Shown here: piece after piece, positions 46,452-54,574 of the stretch
Layout of the letters: each line of letters opens with the position of its first letter
Position numbering within the stretch: position 1 is the stretch's first letter
DNA from: Aquincola tertiaricarbonis
Lineage (GTDB): Bacteria; Pseudomonadota; Gammaproteobacteria; Burkholderiales; Burkholderiaceae_C
Assembly (NCBI RefSeq): GCF_000969605.1
Contig: NZ_JZUE01000009.1
Location: 186,001 to 250,000 of the forward strand
Direction: 5' to 3'
DNA: 64,000 nt
Notes under the pieces: model-generated
The model's input: the letters and a program-made list of their open reading frames with translations, nothing else
Told to the model about the DNA's origin: nothing
Database searches by the model: none
Made by a program: the position numbers and the translations under genes

Positions 46452-49400
46452 ATGCACACCGCTGAAGTCACCGTCCGTCCTTTCGCCGAATTCGCCTCCC
46501 AGCTGCGCCCGCAGAGCGTGCTGCGCGCGGCGATCACGTCTGCCTATCGCCGGCCGGAGCCGGAGGCGGTGGCGGTGCTGCTGGAGCAGGCCCGGTTGCC
46601 GGCCGGCCAGGCGGCCGCGGTGCAGGCGCTGGCCGGCCAGCTGGCCACACGGCTGCGCGAGCGCAAGGCCGCCGGCGGGCGGGAAGGCCTGGTGCAGGGC
46701 CTGGTGCAGGAGTTCTCGCTGTCGTCGCAGGAAGGCGTGGCGCTGATGTGCCTGGCCGAGGCGCTGCTGCGCATACCTGACGCCGCCACGCGCGATGCGC
46801 TCATCCGCGACAAGATCGGCGACGGCAACTGGGCCGCGCACCTGGGCCGCAGCGGCTCGCTGTTCGTCAATGCAGCTACCTGGGGCCTGGTGGTCACCGG
46901 CAAGCTGGTCACCACCCACACCGAGACCGGCCTGGCCAGCGCGCTGGCCCGCGTGGTGGCCAAGAGCGGCGAGCCGCTGATCCGCAAGGGCGTGGACATG
47001 GCCATGCGCCTGATGGGCGAGCAGTTCGTCACCGGCCAGACGATCGACGAGGCGTTGTCGAACGCCCGTCGGCGCGAGGCCGAGGGCTTCCGCTATTCGT
47101 ACGACATGCTGGGCGAAGCCGCGCTGACCGAGGCCGATGCCCAGCGCTACCTCGCTTCCTACGAGGCGGCCATCCATGCCATCGGCCGTGCGTCGGCCGG
47201 GCGCGGCATCTACGAAGGGCCGGGCATCTCCATCAAGCTGTCGGCGCTGCACCCGCGCTACAGCCGCGCGCAGGTCGGTCGCACGCTCACCGAGCTGTAT
47301 CCGCGGCTGCTGAAGCTGGCGCTGCTGGCGCGCAGCCATGACGTCGGCCTCAACATCGACGCCGAGGAGGCCGACCGACTGGAGCTCTCGCTCGACCTGC
47401 TGGAGCAGCTGTGCGCCGACCCCGGCCTGGAAGGCTGGCACGGCATCGGCTTCGTGGTGCAGGCCTACCAGAAGCGCTGCCCGCATGTGCTGGATTTCGT
47501 GATCGACCTGGCCCGCCGCACGCGGCGGCGGCTGATGGTGCGGCTGGTCAAGGGCGCCTACTGGGACAGCGAGATCAAGCGCGCCCAGGTCGACGGCCTG
47601 GAGGGCTACCCGGTGTACACGCGCAAGGTGCACACCGACGTGAGCTACCTGGCCTGCGCCCGCAAGCTGCTGGCCGCGCCCGAGGCGGTGTACCCGCAGT
47701 TCGCCACGCACAACGCGCACACCCTGGCGGCCATCTACCACCTGGCCGGCCAGAACTACTACGCCGGCCAGTACGAGTTCCAGTGCCTGCACGGCATGGG
47801 CGAGCCCTTGTACGCCCAGGTGGTGGGCGCGCGCGCCGAAGGCGGCCTGGCCCGGCCCTGCCGCATCTACGCACCGGTGGGCACGCACGAGACGCTGCTG
47901 GCCTACCTGGTGCGCCGGCTGCTGGAGAACGGCGCCAACAGCTCCTTCGTCAACCGCATCGCCGACGAGGCCGTGCCGGTCGAGCAGCTGGTGGCCGACC
48001 CGGTGGCGGTGGTGGACGCCGCGGCCGCCGCCGAGGGCCAGGCCGGCCTGCCGCATCCCGGCATCGTGCTGCCGCGCGAGCTGTTCGGGCCGGCGCGTGC
48101 CAACAGCGCGGGCATCGACCTGTCCAACGAGCATCGGCTGGCCTCGCTGGCCGGTGCGCTGCTGCGGCCTGGCGCGGCCTGGCGCGCGGTGCCGCTGGTC
48201 GACGGGCAACCGCGCGAAGCCGGCGAGGCGCAGCCCGTGACCAACCCCGCCGACCGCCGCGACGTCGTGGGCGAGGTGATCGAAGCCACGGCCGACGACG
48301 CCCGCGACGCCGTGTCCGCCGCGGTGGCCGCCGCCCCCGCCTGGGCCGCCACGCCACCGGCTGACCGCGCCGCGCTGCTGGAACGTGCCGCCGACACCCT
48401 GGAAGCGCAGATGCAACCGCTGCTCGGCCTGATCGTGCGCGAGGCCGGCAAGACGCTGGGCAACGCCATCGGCGAGGTGCGCGAGGCGGTGGACTTCCTG
48501 CGCTACTACGCGGCCCAGGCCCGCGCGGAGCTCACGAACGACACCCGCCCGCTGGGCCCCATCGTCTGCATCAGCCCCTGGAATTTCCCGCTGGCCATCT
48601 TCACCGGCCAGGTGGCCGCGGCACTGGCCGCCGGCAACACCGTGCTGGCCAAGCCGGCAGAGCAGACGCCGCTGATCGCCGCGCAGGCGGTGGCGCTGCT
48701 GCATGCGGCCGGCGTGCCCGGCGGCGCGCTGCAGTTGCTGCCCGGCCGCGGCGAGACCGTGGGCGCCGCGCTGGTGGCCGAGGAGCGCATCCGCGGCGTG
48801 ATGTTCACCGGCTCCACCGAGGTGGCGCGGCTGCTGCAGCGCAGCCTGGCCGGTCGGCTGGATGAGCGCGGCCAGCCGCCGCTGCTGATCGCCGAGACCG
48901 GCGGGCAGAACGCGATGATCGTGGACTCCTCCGCGCTGGCCGAGCAGGTGGTGACCGACGTGGTGACCTCCGCCTTCGACAGCGCCGGCCAGCGCTGCTC
49001 CGCTTTGCGCGTGCTGTGCCTGCAGGACGACGTGGCCGACCATGTGCTGACCATGCTGCACGGCGCGCTGCGCGAGCTGAAGCTGGCCCGGCCTGACGAA
49101 CTGAGCACCGACGTCGGCCCGGTGATCGACGAGGACGCCCGCGAGGGCATCGAGCGTCACATCGCCGCCTTCCAGCAGCGCGGCCGCGCGGTGCAGCGGC
49201 TGGCCGGCGATGCGCAGCAACTGGCGCGTGGCAGCTTCGTGCCGCCGGCGGTGATCGAGATCGGCGCGCTGGCCGAGCTGCAGCGCGAGGTGTTCGGCCC
49301 GGTGCTGCACGTGCTGCGCTACCGGCGCGAGGCGCTGCCGGCGCTGATCGATGAGATCAACGCCAGCGGCTACGGCCTGACGCTGGGCCTGCACACCCGC

Positions 49401-50192
49401 ATCGACGAGACCATTGCGCTGGTGACGGAGCGCGTGCAGGCCGGCAACCACTACGTCAACCGCAACATCGTGGGCGCCGTGGTGGGCGTGCAGCCGTTCG
49501 GCGGCGAAGGCCTGTCCGGCACCGGGCCCAAGGCCGGCGGGCCCCTGTACCTGCGCCGGCTGGTGGCCGGGCCGGTGCAGTCGCCGGTGCCGGTGCTGGA
49601 ACCCGGCGCCCGTGCGGTGCTGCAGGCGCCGCTGCAGGCGCTGGCCGCCAGCCGGCCATCGGCGCCGTGGCTGGGCGCGCTGTGCGAGGCGCTCGCCCGT
49701 CAGTCACCCGTCGGCATGCAGGCGCTGCTGCCGGGGCCCACCGGCGAGCGCAACGTCTACCGGCTTCTGCCGCGCCATGCGGTGCTGTGCGTGGCCGCGA
49801 CGGGCGATGCCGACGACCTGCTGTGCCAGCTGGCGCATGTGCTGGCCGCGGGTTCGTCGGCCGTGTGGGTGGAGGGCGCGGCCAGCCGGCAGGCGCTGGA
49901 AACCCTGCCCGCCGCGCTGCGCGGCCGGGTCAGCACGGTGCCGGGGGATTGGACGCAGGCGGCCACCGTCGCCCCCATCGACGCGATGCTGCTGCACGGC
50001 GACGCCGAGGCTGCCCGTGCCGCCAGCCGGGCGCTGGCCCAGCGGGAAGGCGCCATCGTCGGCCTGCAGGTGGCCGCACCCGGCCAGCACCGGCCCGGCG
50101 TCTTCGCACTGGAACGCCTGCTGCTGGAACGCAGCGTGTCGATCAACACCGCCGCGGCGGGCGGCAATGCCAGCCTGATGACGCTGGATTGA
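46452..50192 (+). CDS. putA: Bifunctional proline dehydrogenase / glutamate-semialdehyde dehydrogenase (no RHH domain)
   Basis: A 1246-residue PutA oxidising proline to glutamate. Proline dehydrogenase domain at about 130-480 (KGAYWDSEIKRAQ, ATHNAHTLAAI, GTHETLLAYLVRRLLENGA), aldehyde dehydrogenase at about 560-1010 (ISPWNFPLAIFTGQ, FTGSTEVARLL, AETGGQNAMIV and the catalytic Cys in SAGQRCSALR), then a C-terminal lid/ALDH-like region. The ribbon-helix-helix repressor domain found at the N terminus of enterobacterial PutA is absent (the protein opens MHTAEVTVRPF), so it is not self-regulating; a LysR gene is divergent. Flavin reduces the quinone pool; NAD is used in the second step. Confidence 0.95.
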   Translation: MHTAEVTVRPFAEFASQLRPQSVLRAAITSAYRRPEPEAVAVLLEQARLPAGQAAAVQALAGQLATRLRERKAAGGREGLVQGLVQEFSLSSQEGVALMCLAEALLRIPDAATRDALIRDKIGDGNWAAHLGRSGSLFVNAATWGLVVTGKLVTTHTETGLASALARVVAKSGEPLIRKGVDMAMRLMGEQFVTGQTIDEALSNARRREAEGFRYSYDMLGEAALTEADAQRYLASYEAAIHAIGRASAGRGIYEGPGISIKLSALHPRYSRAQVGRTLTELYPRLLKLALLARSHDVGLNIDAEEADRLELSLDLLEQLCADPGLEGWHGIGFVVQAYQKRCPHVLDFVIDLARRTRRRLMVRLVKGAYWDSEIKRAQVDGLEGYPVYTRKVHTDVSYLACARKLLAAPEAVYPQFATHNAHTLAAIYHLAGQNYYAGQYEFQCLHGMGEPLYAQVVGARAEGGLARPCRIYAPVGTHETLLAYLVRRLLENGANSSFVNRIADEAVPVEQLVADPVAVVDAAAAAEGQAGLPHPGIVLPRELFGPARANSAGIDLSNEHRLASLAGALLRPGAAWRAVPLVDGQPREAGEAQPVTNPADRRDVVGEVIEATADDARDAVSAAVAAAPAWAATPPADRAALLERAADTLEAQMQPLLGLIVREAGKTLGNAIGEVREAVDFLRYYAAQARAELTNDTRPLGPIVCISPWNFPLAIFTGQVAAALAAGNTVLAKPAEQTPLIAAQAVALLHAAGVPGGALQLLPGRGETVGAALVAEERIRGVMFTGSTEVARLLQRSLAGRLDERGQPPLLIAETGGQNAMIVDSSALAEQVVTDVVTSAFDSAGQRCSALRVLCLQDDVADHVLTMLHGALRELKLARPDELSTDVGPVIDEDAREGIERHIAAFQQRGRAVQRLAGDAQQLARGSFVPPAVIEIGALAELQREVFGPVLHVLRYRREALPALIDEINASGYGLTLGLHTRIDETIALVTERVQAGNHYVNRNIVGAVVGVQPFGGEGLSGTGPKAGGPLYLRRLVAGPVQSPVPVLEPGARAVLQAPLQALAASRPSAPWLGALCEALARQSPVGMQALLPGPTGERNVYRLLPRHAVLCVAATGDADDLLCQLAHVLAAGSSAVWVEGAASRQALETLPAALRGRVSTVPGDWTQAATVAPIDAMLLHGDAEAARAASRALAQREGAIVGLQVAAPGQHRPGVFALERLLLERSVSINTAAAGGNASLMTLD

Positions 50193-50212
50193 TCAGTCCG
50201 GGCGCGGTCGCG

Positions 50213-51118
50213 TCAGGCCGCCACCGCCACCCGCGCCTTGTCCCGCGCCGTCAGCCAGGTGCCGAAGGCACCGCACACGCCGATGGTCAGGATGCCGGTG
50301 ATGGCCCAGCCATCCGGCATGTGCGCGAAGGCCAGCCAGCCGGCCAGCGTCGCGAACACGATCTGCAGGTACAGGTAGGGCGTCAGCACGGCCACCGGCG
50401 CCTTGCCGTACGCCAGGATCAGCAGGTAATGGCCCAGCGTGCTGCACAGGCCCATGCCGATCAGTGCCAGCCACACCGCCGGCGACAGCGCCGTCCACAC
50501 GAAGGGCAGCAGCACCGTCAGCAGCCCGGCACCCACGCAGCCGGTGTAGAAGTGCATGGTCGATGCTTCCTCGGTGCGGGCCAGCCGGCTGGTCAGCACC
50601 TGGTAGGCCGCGTTCGTGGCCACCAGGCCCAGCGGCATCAGGCTGGCGAGGCTGAACACCTCGCTGCCGGGGCGTATGACGGTGATGGCGCCGATGAAGC
50701 CGCCGGCCACGCACAGCCAGCGCAGCGGCGAGATGCGCTCGCCCAGCGAGGTGGCGGCCATCAGGGTGATGATCAGCGGCGTCAGCATGACGATGGCGGT
50801 GAATTCGCCGATCGGCATGTGCATCAGGCTGAGGTACGAGAACACGCTGGAGGCGGTGAGCAGCGCGCCGCGGGCCACCTGCAACCCCGGCTGGCGGGTG
50901 TGCAGCAGCCGCATGCCGCGGCGGGGCAACATGGCCAGCGCGGTGGCCAGGGCCTGGAACAGGTAGCGGAACCACACCGCCATCACCACAGGCACGGTGG
51001 CGCTGACCATCTTGGTGCCGGTATCCAGGCCCGCGAAGCAGGCCACGGCCAGGACGACGAAACATATGGCCTGCAAGGGCCGCTGGACCGGGCTCAAGGC
51101 CGGCCCGCCAAACTGCAA
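50213..51118 (-). CDS. DMT-family (EamA) transporter
   Basis: A 301-residue membrane protein with about ten hydrophobic segments in two EamA halves (LAVACFAGLDTGTKMVSA, FTAIVMLTPLIITLMAATSLGE, then YLYLQIVFATLAGWLAF). Probably a metabolite exporter; the substrate is unknown. It converges on putA with 20 bases between the stops. Distinct from the other DMT gene at 38936; sequence similarity between the two is only at family level. Confidence 0.85.
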   Translation of the reverse strand: MQFGGPALSPVQRPLQAICFVVLAVACFAGLDTGTKMVSATVPVVMAVWFRYLFQALATALAMLPRRGMRLLHTRQPGLQVARGALLTASSVFSYLSLMHMPIGEFTAIVMLTPLIITLMAATSLGERISPLRWLCVAGGFIGAITVIRPGSEVFSLASLMPLGLVATNAAYQVLTSRLARTEEASTMHFYTGCVGAGLLTVLLPFVWTALSPAVWLALIGMGLCSTLGHYLLILAYGKAPVAVLTPYLYLQIVFATLAGWLAFAHMPDGWAITGILTIGVCGAFGTWLTARDKARVAVAA

Positions 51119-51195
51119 GGAGGCATGGGCGGATTGTCACCCGCCTTCATGGTTTACCCGGAGCTGACCGGGCAGTAACCGACCGGGGGCGCGGG

Positions 51196-51399
51196 TCAGC
51201 GCCCGATGGTCAGCGCAACATGCGCGGTGCCGATCTCTTGCGGCGCTGCAGCGTGCGACTCGTCGGCATTGGCACCGATCATCACCAGCGCAGCAGCGAT
51301 GCCGGCCGCGAAGGTGGCCACCGACAGCCGGAATCCGGGCGGCGCCTTGTGGTTCTGGGGGCGTTGGCTGGCAGAGGGGTGGCGGCGGCGGCGGTGCAT
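51196..51399 (-). CDS. Small single-span hypothetical protein
   Basis: A 67-residue product with a very basic N terminus (RRRRH), one hydrophobic segment (VATFAAGIAAALVMIGANA) and a short polar end, so either a membrane-anchored or a secreted peptide. An AGGAG ribosome site is correctly placed before ATG 51399, which is the main reason to accept it. I do not recognise a family. It is divergent from the Nudix gene. Confidence 0.55.
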   Translation of the reverse strand: MHRRRRHPSASQRPQNHKAPPGFRLSVATFAAGIAAALVMIGANADESHAAAPQEIGTAHVALTIGR

Positions 51400-51518
51400 G
51401 GTGGGCTCCTGGGGTTGATTTCAATGTACGAAGCGCGCCGCGCCCGCGCAGTCGGCGCCCGGCGGCGGCGCGTGTCAGACGCCATCCCGGCGCTTGGCGG
51501 GCCGCCTACCATCCGGCC

Positions 51519-52412
51519 GTGACCGACGCCCTCCGCCCCTGGCCCTGCATCGCCCAAGCCCGCATGCGCCGCCTGCCGCGCCAGCCCTTCTTCCTTGCCG
51601 GCCGCCGGGTGGGCAGCGTGGCCAGCGCGCTGGTGCCCGGTCTGCAGGCGCTTGACCCCGCGCTGCAACTGGCAGCCGACGGCCTGCATGCGCCGGCGGC
51701 GCTGGCAGATGCCGAGCAGGCCACGGCCTGGTTCACGCCGCTCAACCTGCGGCTGCAGGCCCAGGGCTGGGTGCGCGGCTGGCGGCACGAGTGGCTGCCG
51801 GTGACGGACCCGGCCGGGCCGGCCGACGCGCCGCCGTTGGCCGTCATCGAGCGCGCCGCCGCGCGCTTCTGGGGCACGCTGACGCTGGGCGCGCATGCCA
51901 ACGGCTACCTGGCCGATCCACAAGGCCGGCCTACCCATCTGTGGCTGGGCCGGCGCAGCACCACCAAGCCCACCGACCCCGGGCTGCTCGACAACCTCGT
52001 GGGCGGCGGCGTGCCGCTGGGCCAAACGCCATTCGAAACGCTTGTACGCGAAGGCTGGGAGGAAGCAGGCCTGGGTGCTGAAGTGATGCAGGCGGCCCGC
52101 CGCGGCCGGGTGATGCGGCTGGCGCGCGACGTGCCCGAAGGCCTGCAGTTCGAGCACCTGTTCGCTTTCGACCTGCAGTTGCCGCCCGGCCTGGAGCCGT
52201 GCAACCAGGACGGCGAGGTCGCCGGCTTTCACTGCGTGCCGGTGGCCGAGGTCGCCGCTGTGGCGCAGGCGGGCGAAATGACGGTGGATGCGGCGCTGGT
52301 GACGCTGGACTTCTGCCTGCGCCACCGGCTGCTGCCGGAACCGGTGCTCCAGGCCCAGGCGCAGGCCGCCGCGCACCTGTGGTGGGAACCACCGGCCATT
52401 CAAACCATCTGA
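51519..52412 (+). CDS. Nudix hydrolase with DUF4743-type N-terminal domain
   Basis: A 297-residue protein: an N-terminal domain of the DUF4743 type (about 1-125) and a Nudix domain with the box GGGVPLGQTPFETLVREGWEEAGL spread across about 163-186, keeping G, E, REGWEE and the final hydrophobic residue. The same architecture occurs in proteins fused to or related to eukaryotic thiamine pyrophosphokinase, where the Nudix part hydrolyses damaged thiamine diphosphates; that role is possible here. GTG start at 51519. It precedes cytochrome b561 by 59 bases on the same strand. Confidence 0.84.
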   Translation: MTDALRPWPCIAQARMRRLPRQPFFLAGRRVGSVASALVPGLQALDPALQLAADGLHAPAALADAEQATAWFTPLNLRLQAQGWVRGWRHEWLPVTDPAGPADAPPLAVIERAAARFWGTLTLGAHANGYLADPQGRPTHLWLGRRSTTKPTDPGLLDNLVGGGVPLGQTPFETLVREGWEEAGLGAEVMQAARRGRVMRLARDVPEGLQFEHLFAFDLQLPPGLEPCNQDGEVAGFHCVPVAEVAAVAQAGEMTVDAALVTLDFCLRHRLLPEPVLQAQAQAAAHLWWEPPAIQTI

Positions 52413-52471
52413 AGCGAGACGTGAAGCCTGCTGAACCGGCCTCCGACCGGCGCTGGGCACACTGCCGCTCC

Positions 52472-53017
52472 ATGTCGACCGCCCATTCCTCCCACCGTTA
52501 CACCGCGCCGGCCATGCTGCTGCACTGGCTGTTGGCCCTGCTCATCCTGGGCAGCCTGGTCGTGGGCTATGCGATGACCGGCATGCCGTTCTCGCCGCAG
52601 CGGCTCAAGCTCTACAACTGGCACAAGTGGGCGGGGGTCGTCATCCTCGCGCTGTCGGCGCTGCGGCTGCTGTGGCGGCTGACGCACCGGCCGCCGCCTG
52701 ACCTGCCGATGCCCCGCTGGCAGCAGCGCGCGGCGCATGCCACGCACCAGCTGCTGTACCTGCTGTTCTTCGCGGTGCCGCTGGTGGGCTGGGCCTACAG
52801 CTCGGCCGCGGGCTTTCCCATCGTGGTGTTCGGCCTGCTGCCGCTGCCCGATTTCGTGCCGGTGGACAAGGCGCTGGCCGCGGCCATCAAGCCCTGGCAC
52901 GCCTGGCTCGCCTACACCCTCGCCGCGCTGGTGCTGCTGCACGTGGCCGGCGCCCTCAAACACCATTTCATCGACCGCGACGGCCTGCTGCGCCGCATGC
53001 TGCCCGGCCGCTCCTGA
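52472..53017 (+). CDS. Cytochrome b561
   Basis: A 181-residue four-helix diheme membrane protein. Heme-ligand histidines are expected in AMLLHWLLALL, YNWHKWAGV, AHATHQLLYL and VLLHVAGALKHHF. It shuttles electrons between quinols and oxidants such as superoxide. Two YceI-family genes follow at short spacing, the standard b561-YceI arrangement, which suggests an isoprenoid- or quinone-related periplasmic electron function. Start ATG 52472 leads directly into the first helix. Confidence 0.9.
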   Translation: MSTAHSSHRYTAPAMLLHWLLALLILGSLVVGYAMTGMPFSPQRLKLYNWHKWAGVVILALSALRLLWRLTHRPPPDLPMPRWQQRAAHATHQLLYLLFFAVPLVGWAYSSAAGFPIVVFGLLPLPDFVPVDKALAAAIKPWHAWLAYTLAALVLLHVAGALKHHFIDRDGLLRRMLPGRS

Positions 53018-53029
53018 AGGTTCACCACC

Positions 53030-53611
53030 ATGACGTTTCCTGCCGCTTCCTTCCTTACCGGCCCGTTGCTGGCCGCCGCCCTGGTGGCCGCCGCGCCGGC
53101 CTGGGCCCAACCCGCCAAGCTGGTGCCCGCGCAGAGCGAGATCCAGTTCACCAGCCGCCAGATGGGCGTGCCGGTGGACGGCAAGTTCCGCAAGTTCGAC
53201 GCCCAGGTGGACTTCGACCCGAAGAAGCCCGAGACGGCGCGCATCGCCCTGTCCATCGACCTGGCCAGCATCAACCTGGGCGCGCCGGAGAGCGAGGCCG
53301 AGGTGGTCAAGCCGCTGTGGTTCAACGTCGCCAAGTTCCCGCAGGCCAGCTTCACCTCCACCGGGGTGAAGGCCACCGGCCCCGGCAAGTTCGACGTGAC
53401 CGGCAAGCTCAACATCAAGGGCAACGTGCGCGACATGACCGTGCCGGTGGTGCTCACGCAGGCCGGCGGCGCCACCACCGCCACCGGCGGCTTCGTGCTC
53501 AAGCGCGCCGACTTCAAGATCGGCGAAGGCGAATGGGCCGACACCTCGATGGTGGCCAACGACGTGCAAGTGAAGTTCAAGCTGCAACTCACCGGCATCG
53601 GCGCGCTCTGA
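53030..53611 (+). CDS. YceI-family periplasmic lipid-binding protein (first copy)
   Basis: A 193-residue exported lipocalin-like protein with a signal peptide (ending PAWAQ) and the YceI fold (SEIQFTSRQMGVPVDGKFRKF, SINLGAPESEAEVVKPLWFNV, FPQASFTSTGVK). YceI proteins bind isoprenoid quinones or similar polyprenyl chains. It follows cytochrome b561 by 12 bases and precedes a second, divergent YceI copy, so three genes probably form one unit. Confidence 0.9.
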   Translation: MTFPAASFLTGPLLAAALVAAAPAWAQPAKLVPAQSEIQFTSRQMGVPVDGKFRKFDAQVDFDPKKPETARIALSIDLASINLGAPESEAEVVKPLWFNVAKFPQASFTSTGVKATGPGKFDVTGKLNIKGNVRDMTVPVVLTQAGGATTATGGFVLKRADFKIGEGEWADTSMVANDVQVKFKLQLTGIGAL

Positions 53612-53664
53612 TTCCCCCGACTGATTCCTCCCAACCCGCCCTGCAACCCCCACAGGACTGCCCC

Positions 53665-54240
53665 ATGATCAAGAAGACCACGACCCTCGCCGCCCTCGCC
53701 CTGGCTGCCGCCTTTGCCGTTCCGGCGCATGCCGCCGACTACGCGGTGGACCCGACGCACACCTTCGTCACCTTCGAGATCGACCACTTCGGCACCTCGA
53801 CCAACCGCGCGCGCTTCGACAAGAAGGAAGGCACCGTCAGCTTCGACCGCGCCGCCAAGACCGGCAAGGTGGAAATCACCATCGACACCACCTCGGTCAA
53901 CAGCGGCACCGCCGCCTTCGATAAGCACCTGCAGAGCAAGGACATCCTGAACACGGCCGAATTCCCGACCGCCAAGTTCGTGGGCGACAAGTTCACCTTC
54001 AGCGGCGACAAGGTCACCGAAGTGGCCGGCACCCTGACGCTGCTGGGCAAGACCCAGCCGGTGACGCTCAAGGCCAACAAGTTCAACTGCTACCAGAACC
54101 CGATGCTCAAGCGCGAAGTGTGCGGCGGCGACTTCGAAACCACCATCACCCGCAGCCTGTTCGGCGTCAACTACGGCCTGAACTACGGCTTCAGCGACAC
54201 CATGCGCCTGGTGGTGCAGGTGGAAGCGGTGAAGCAATAA
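53665..54240 (+). CDS. YceI-family periplasmic lipid-binding protein (second copy)
   Basis: A 191-residue exported YceI protein closer to the classical family than its neighbour: signal peptide ending AHAA, then YAVDPTHTFVTFEIDHFG, FDKHLQSKDILNTAEFPTAKF and CGGDFETTITRSLFGVNYGL. Two cysteines (NCYQNPMLKREVC) could form a disulfide. Shares operon context with b561 and the first YceI copy; the pair differ enough that they probably bind different chains or partners rather than being a recent duplication. Confidence 0.92.
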   Translation: MIKKTTTLAALALAAAFAVPAHAADYAVDPTHTFVTFEIDHFGTSTNRARFDKKEGTVSFDRAAKTGKVEITIDTTSVNSGTAAFDKHLQSKDILNTAEFPTAKFVGDKFTFSGDKVTEVAGTLTLLGKTQPVTLKANKFNCYQNPMLKREVCGGDFETTITRSLFGVNYGLNYGFSDTMRLVVQVEAVKQ

Positions 54241-54373
54241 AACAACAATCGCCGGCCCTCGACCGGCCTGCGTGCTGCGCTGCACAAATCTTGTTACAGC
54301 TTCGGCTCAAGAGGGTGGTGGTGCCGGTCACTCAATGCCTGTAGGCTGCAGGTCATTAGGGAGAACCCGCACT

Positions 54374-54451
54374 ATGAACCAACAGCGAGCCGTACAAATG
54401 GCCATGGTTGTCGTGCTTCTGTTCCTGGTCGCATTCCAGGGCATCCAGTAA
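54374..54451 (+). CDS. 25-residue hydrophobic peptide
   Basis: A very short gene: MNQQRAVQ, then a hydrophobic run MAMVVVLLFLVAF, ending QGIQ and a TAA stop. An AGGGAGA site at 54357-54363 precedes the ATG by ten bases. It lies alone in the 335-base gap between the second YceI gene and the LytS-type kinase. The layout (short polar head, single membrane span) is that of small membrane peptides; no name can be given. It could be a leader or regulator for the kinase. Confidence 0.45.
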   Translation: MNQQRAVQMAMVVVLLFLVAFQGIQ

Positions 54452-54574
54452 CGACACGCCACCGGTCGGGCCAGGCGACCGCCTGTGCCCACCCGCCTGC
54501 AGTGTGTCGCGCGCCCCGCGCGTGGACTGCAGGCCACTGCGTACAGTGAGGCATCGACATTCCGTCAGTGCCTC

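Noticed and set aside
46278-49451. A 1057-codon frame antisense to putA
   Set aside because: Shadow of a conserved gene; His/Gln/Gly-rich and without domain signatures.
54241-54574. Other short frames on both strands of this gap (up to 90 codons)
   Set aside because: No ribosome site, no hydrophobic or domain pattern, and they overlap each other; only the 25-residue peptide has supporting signals.
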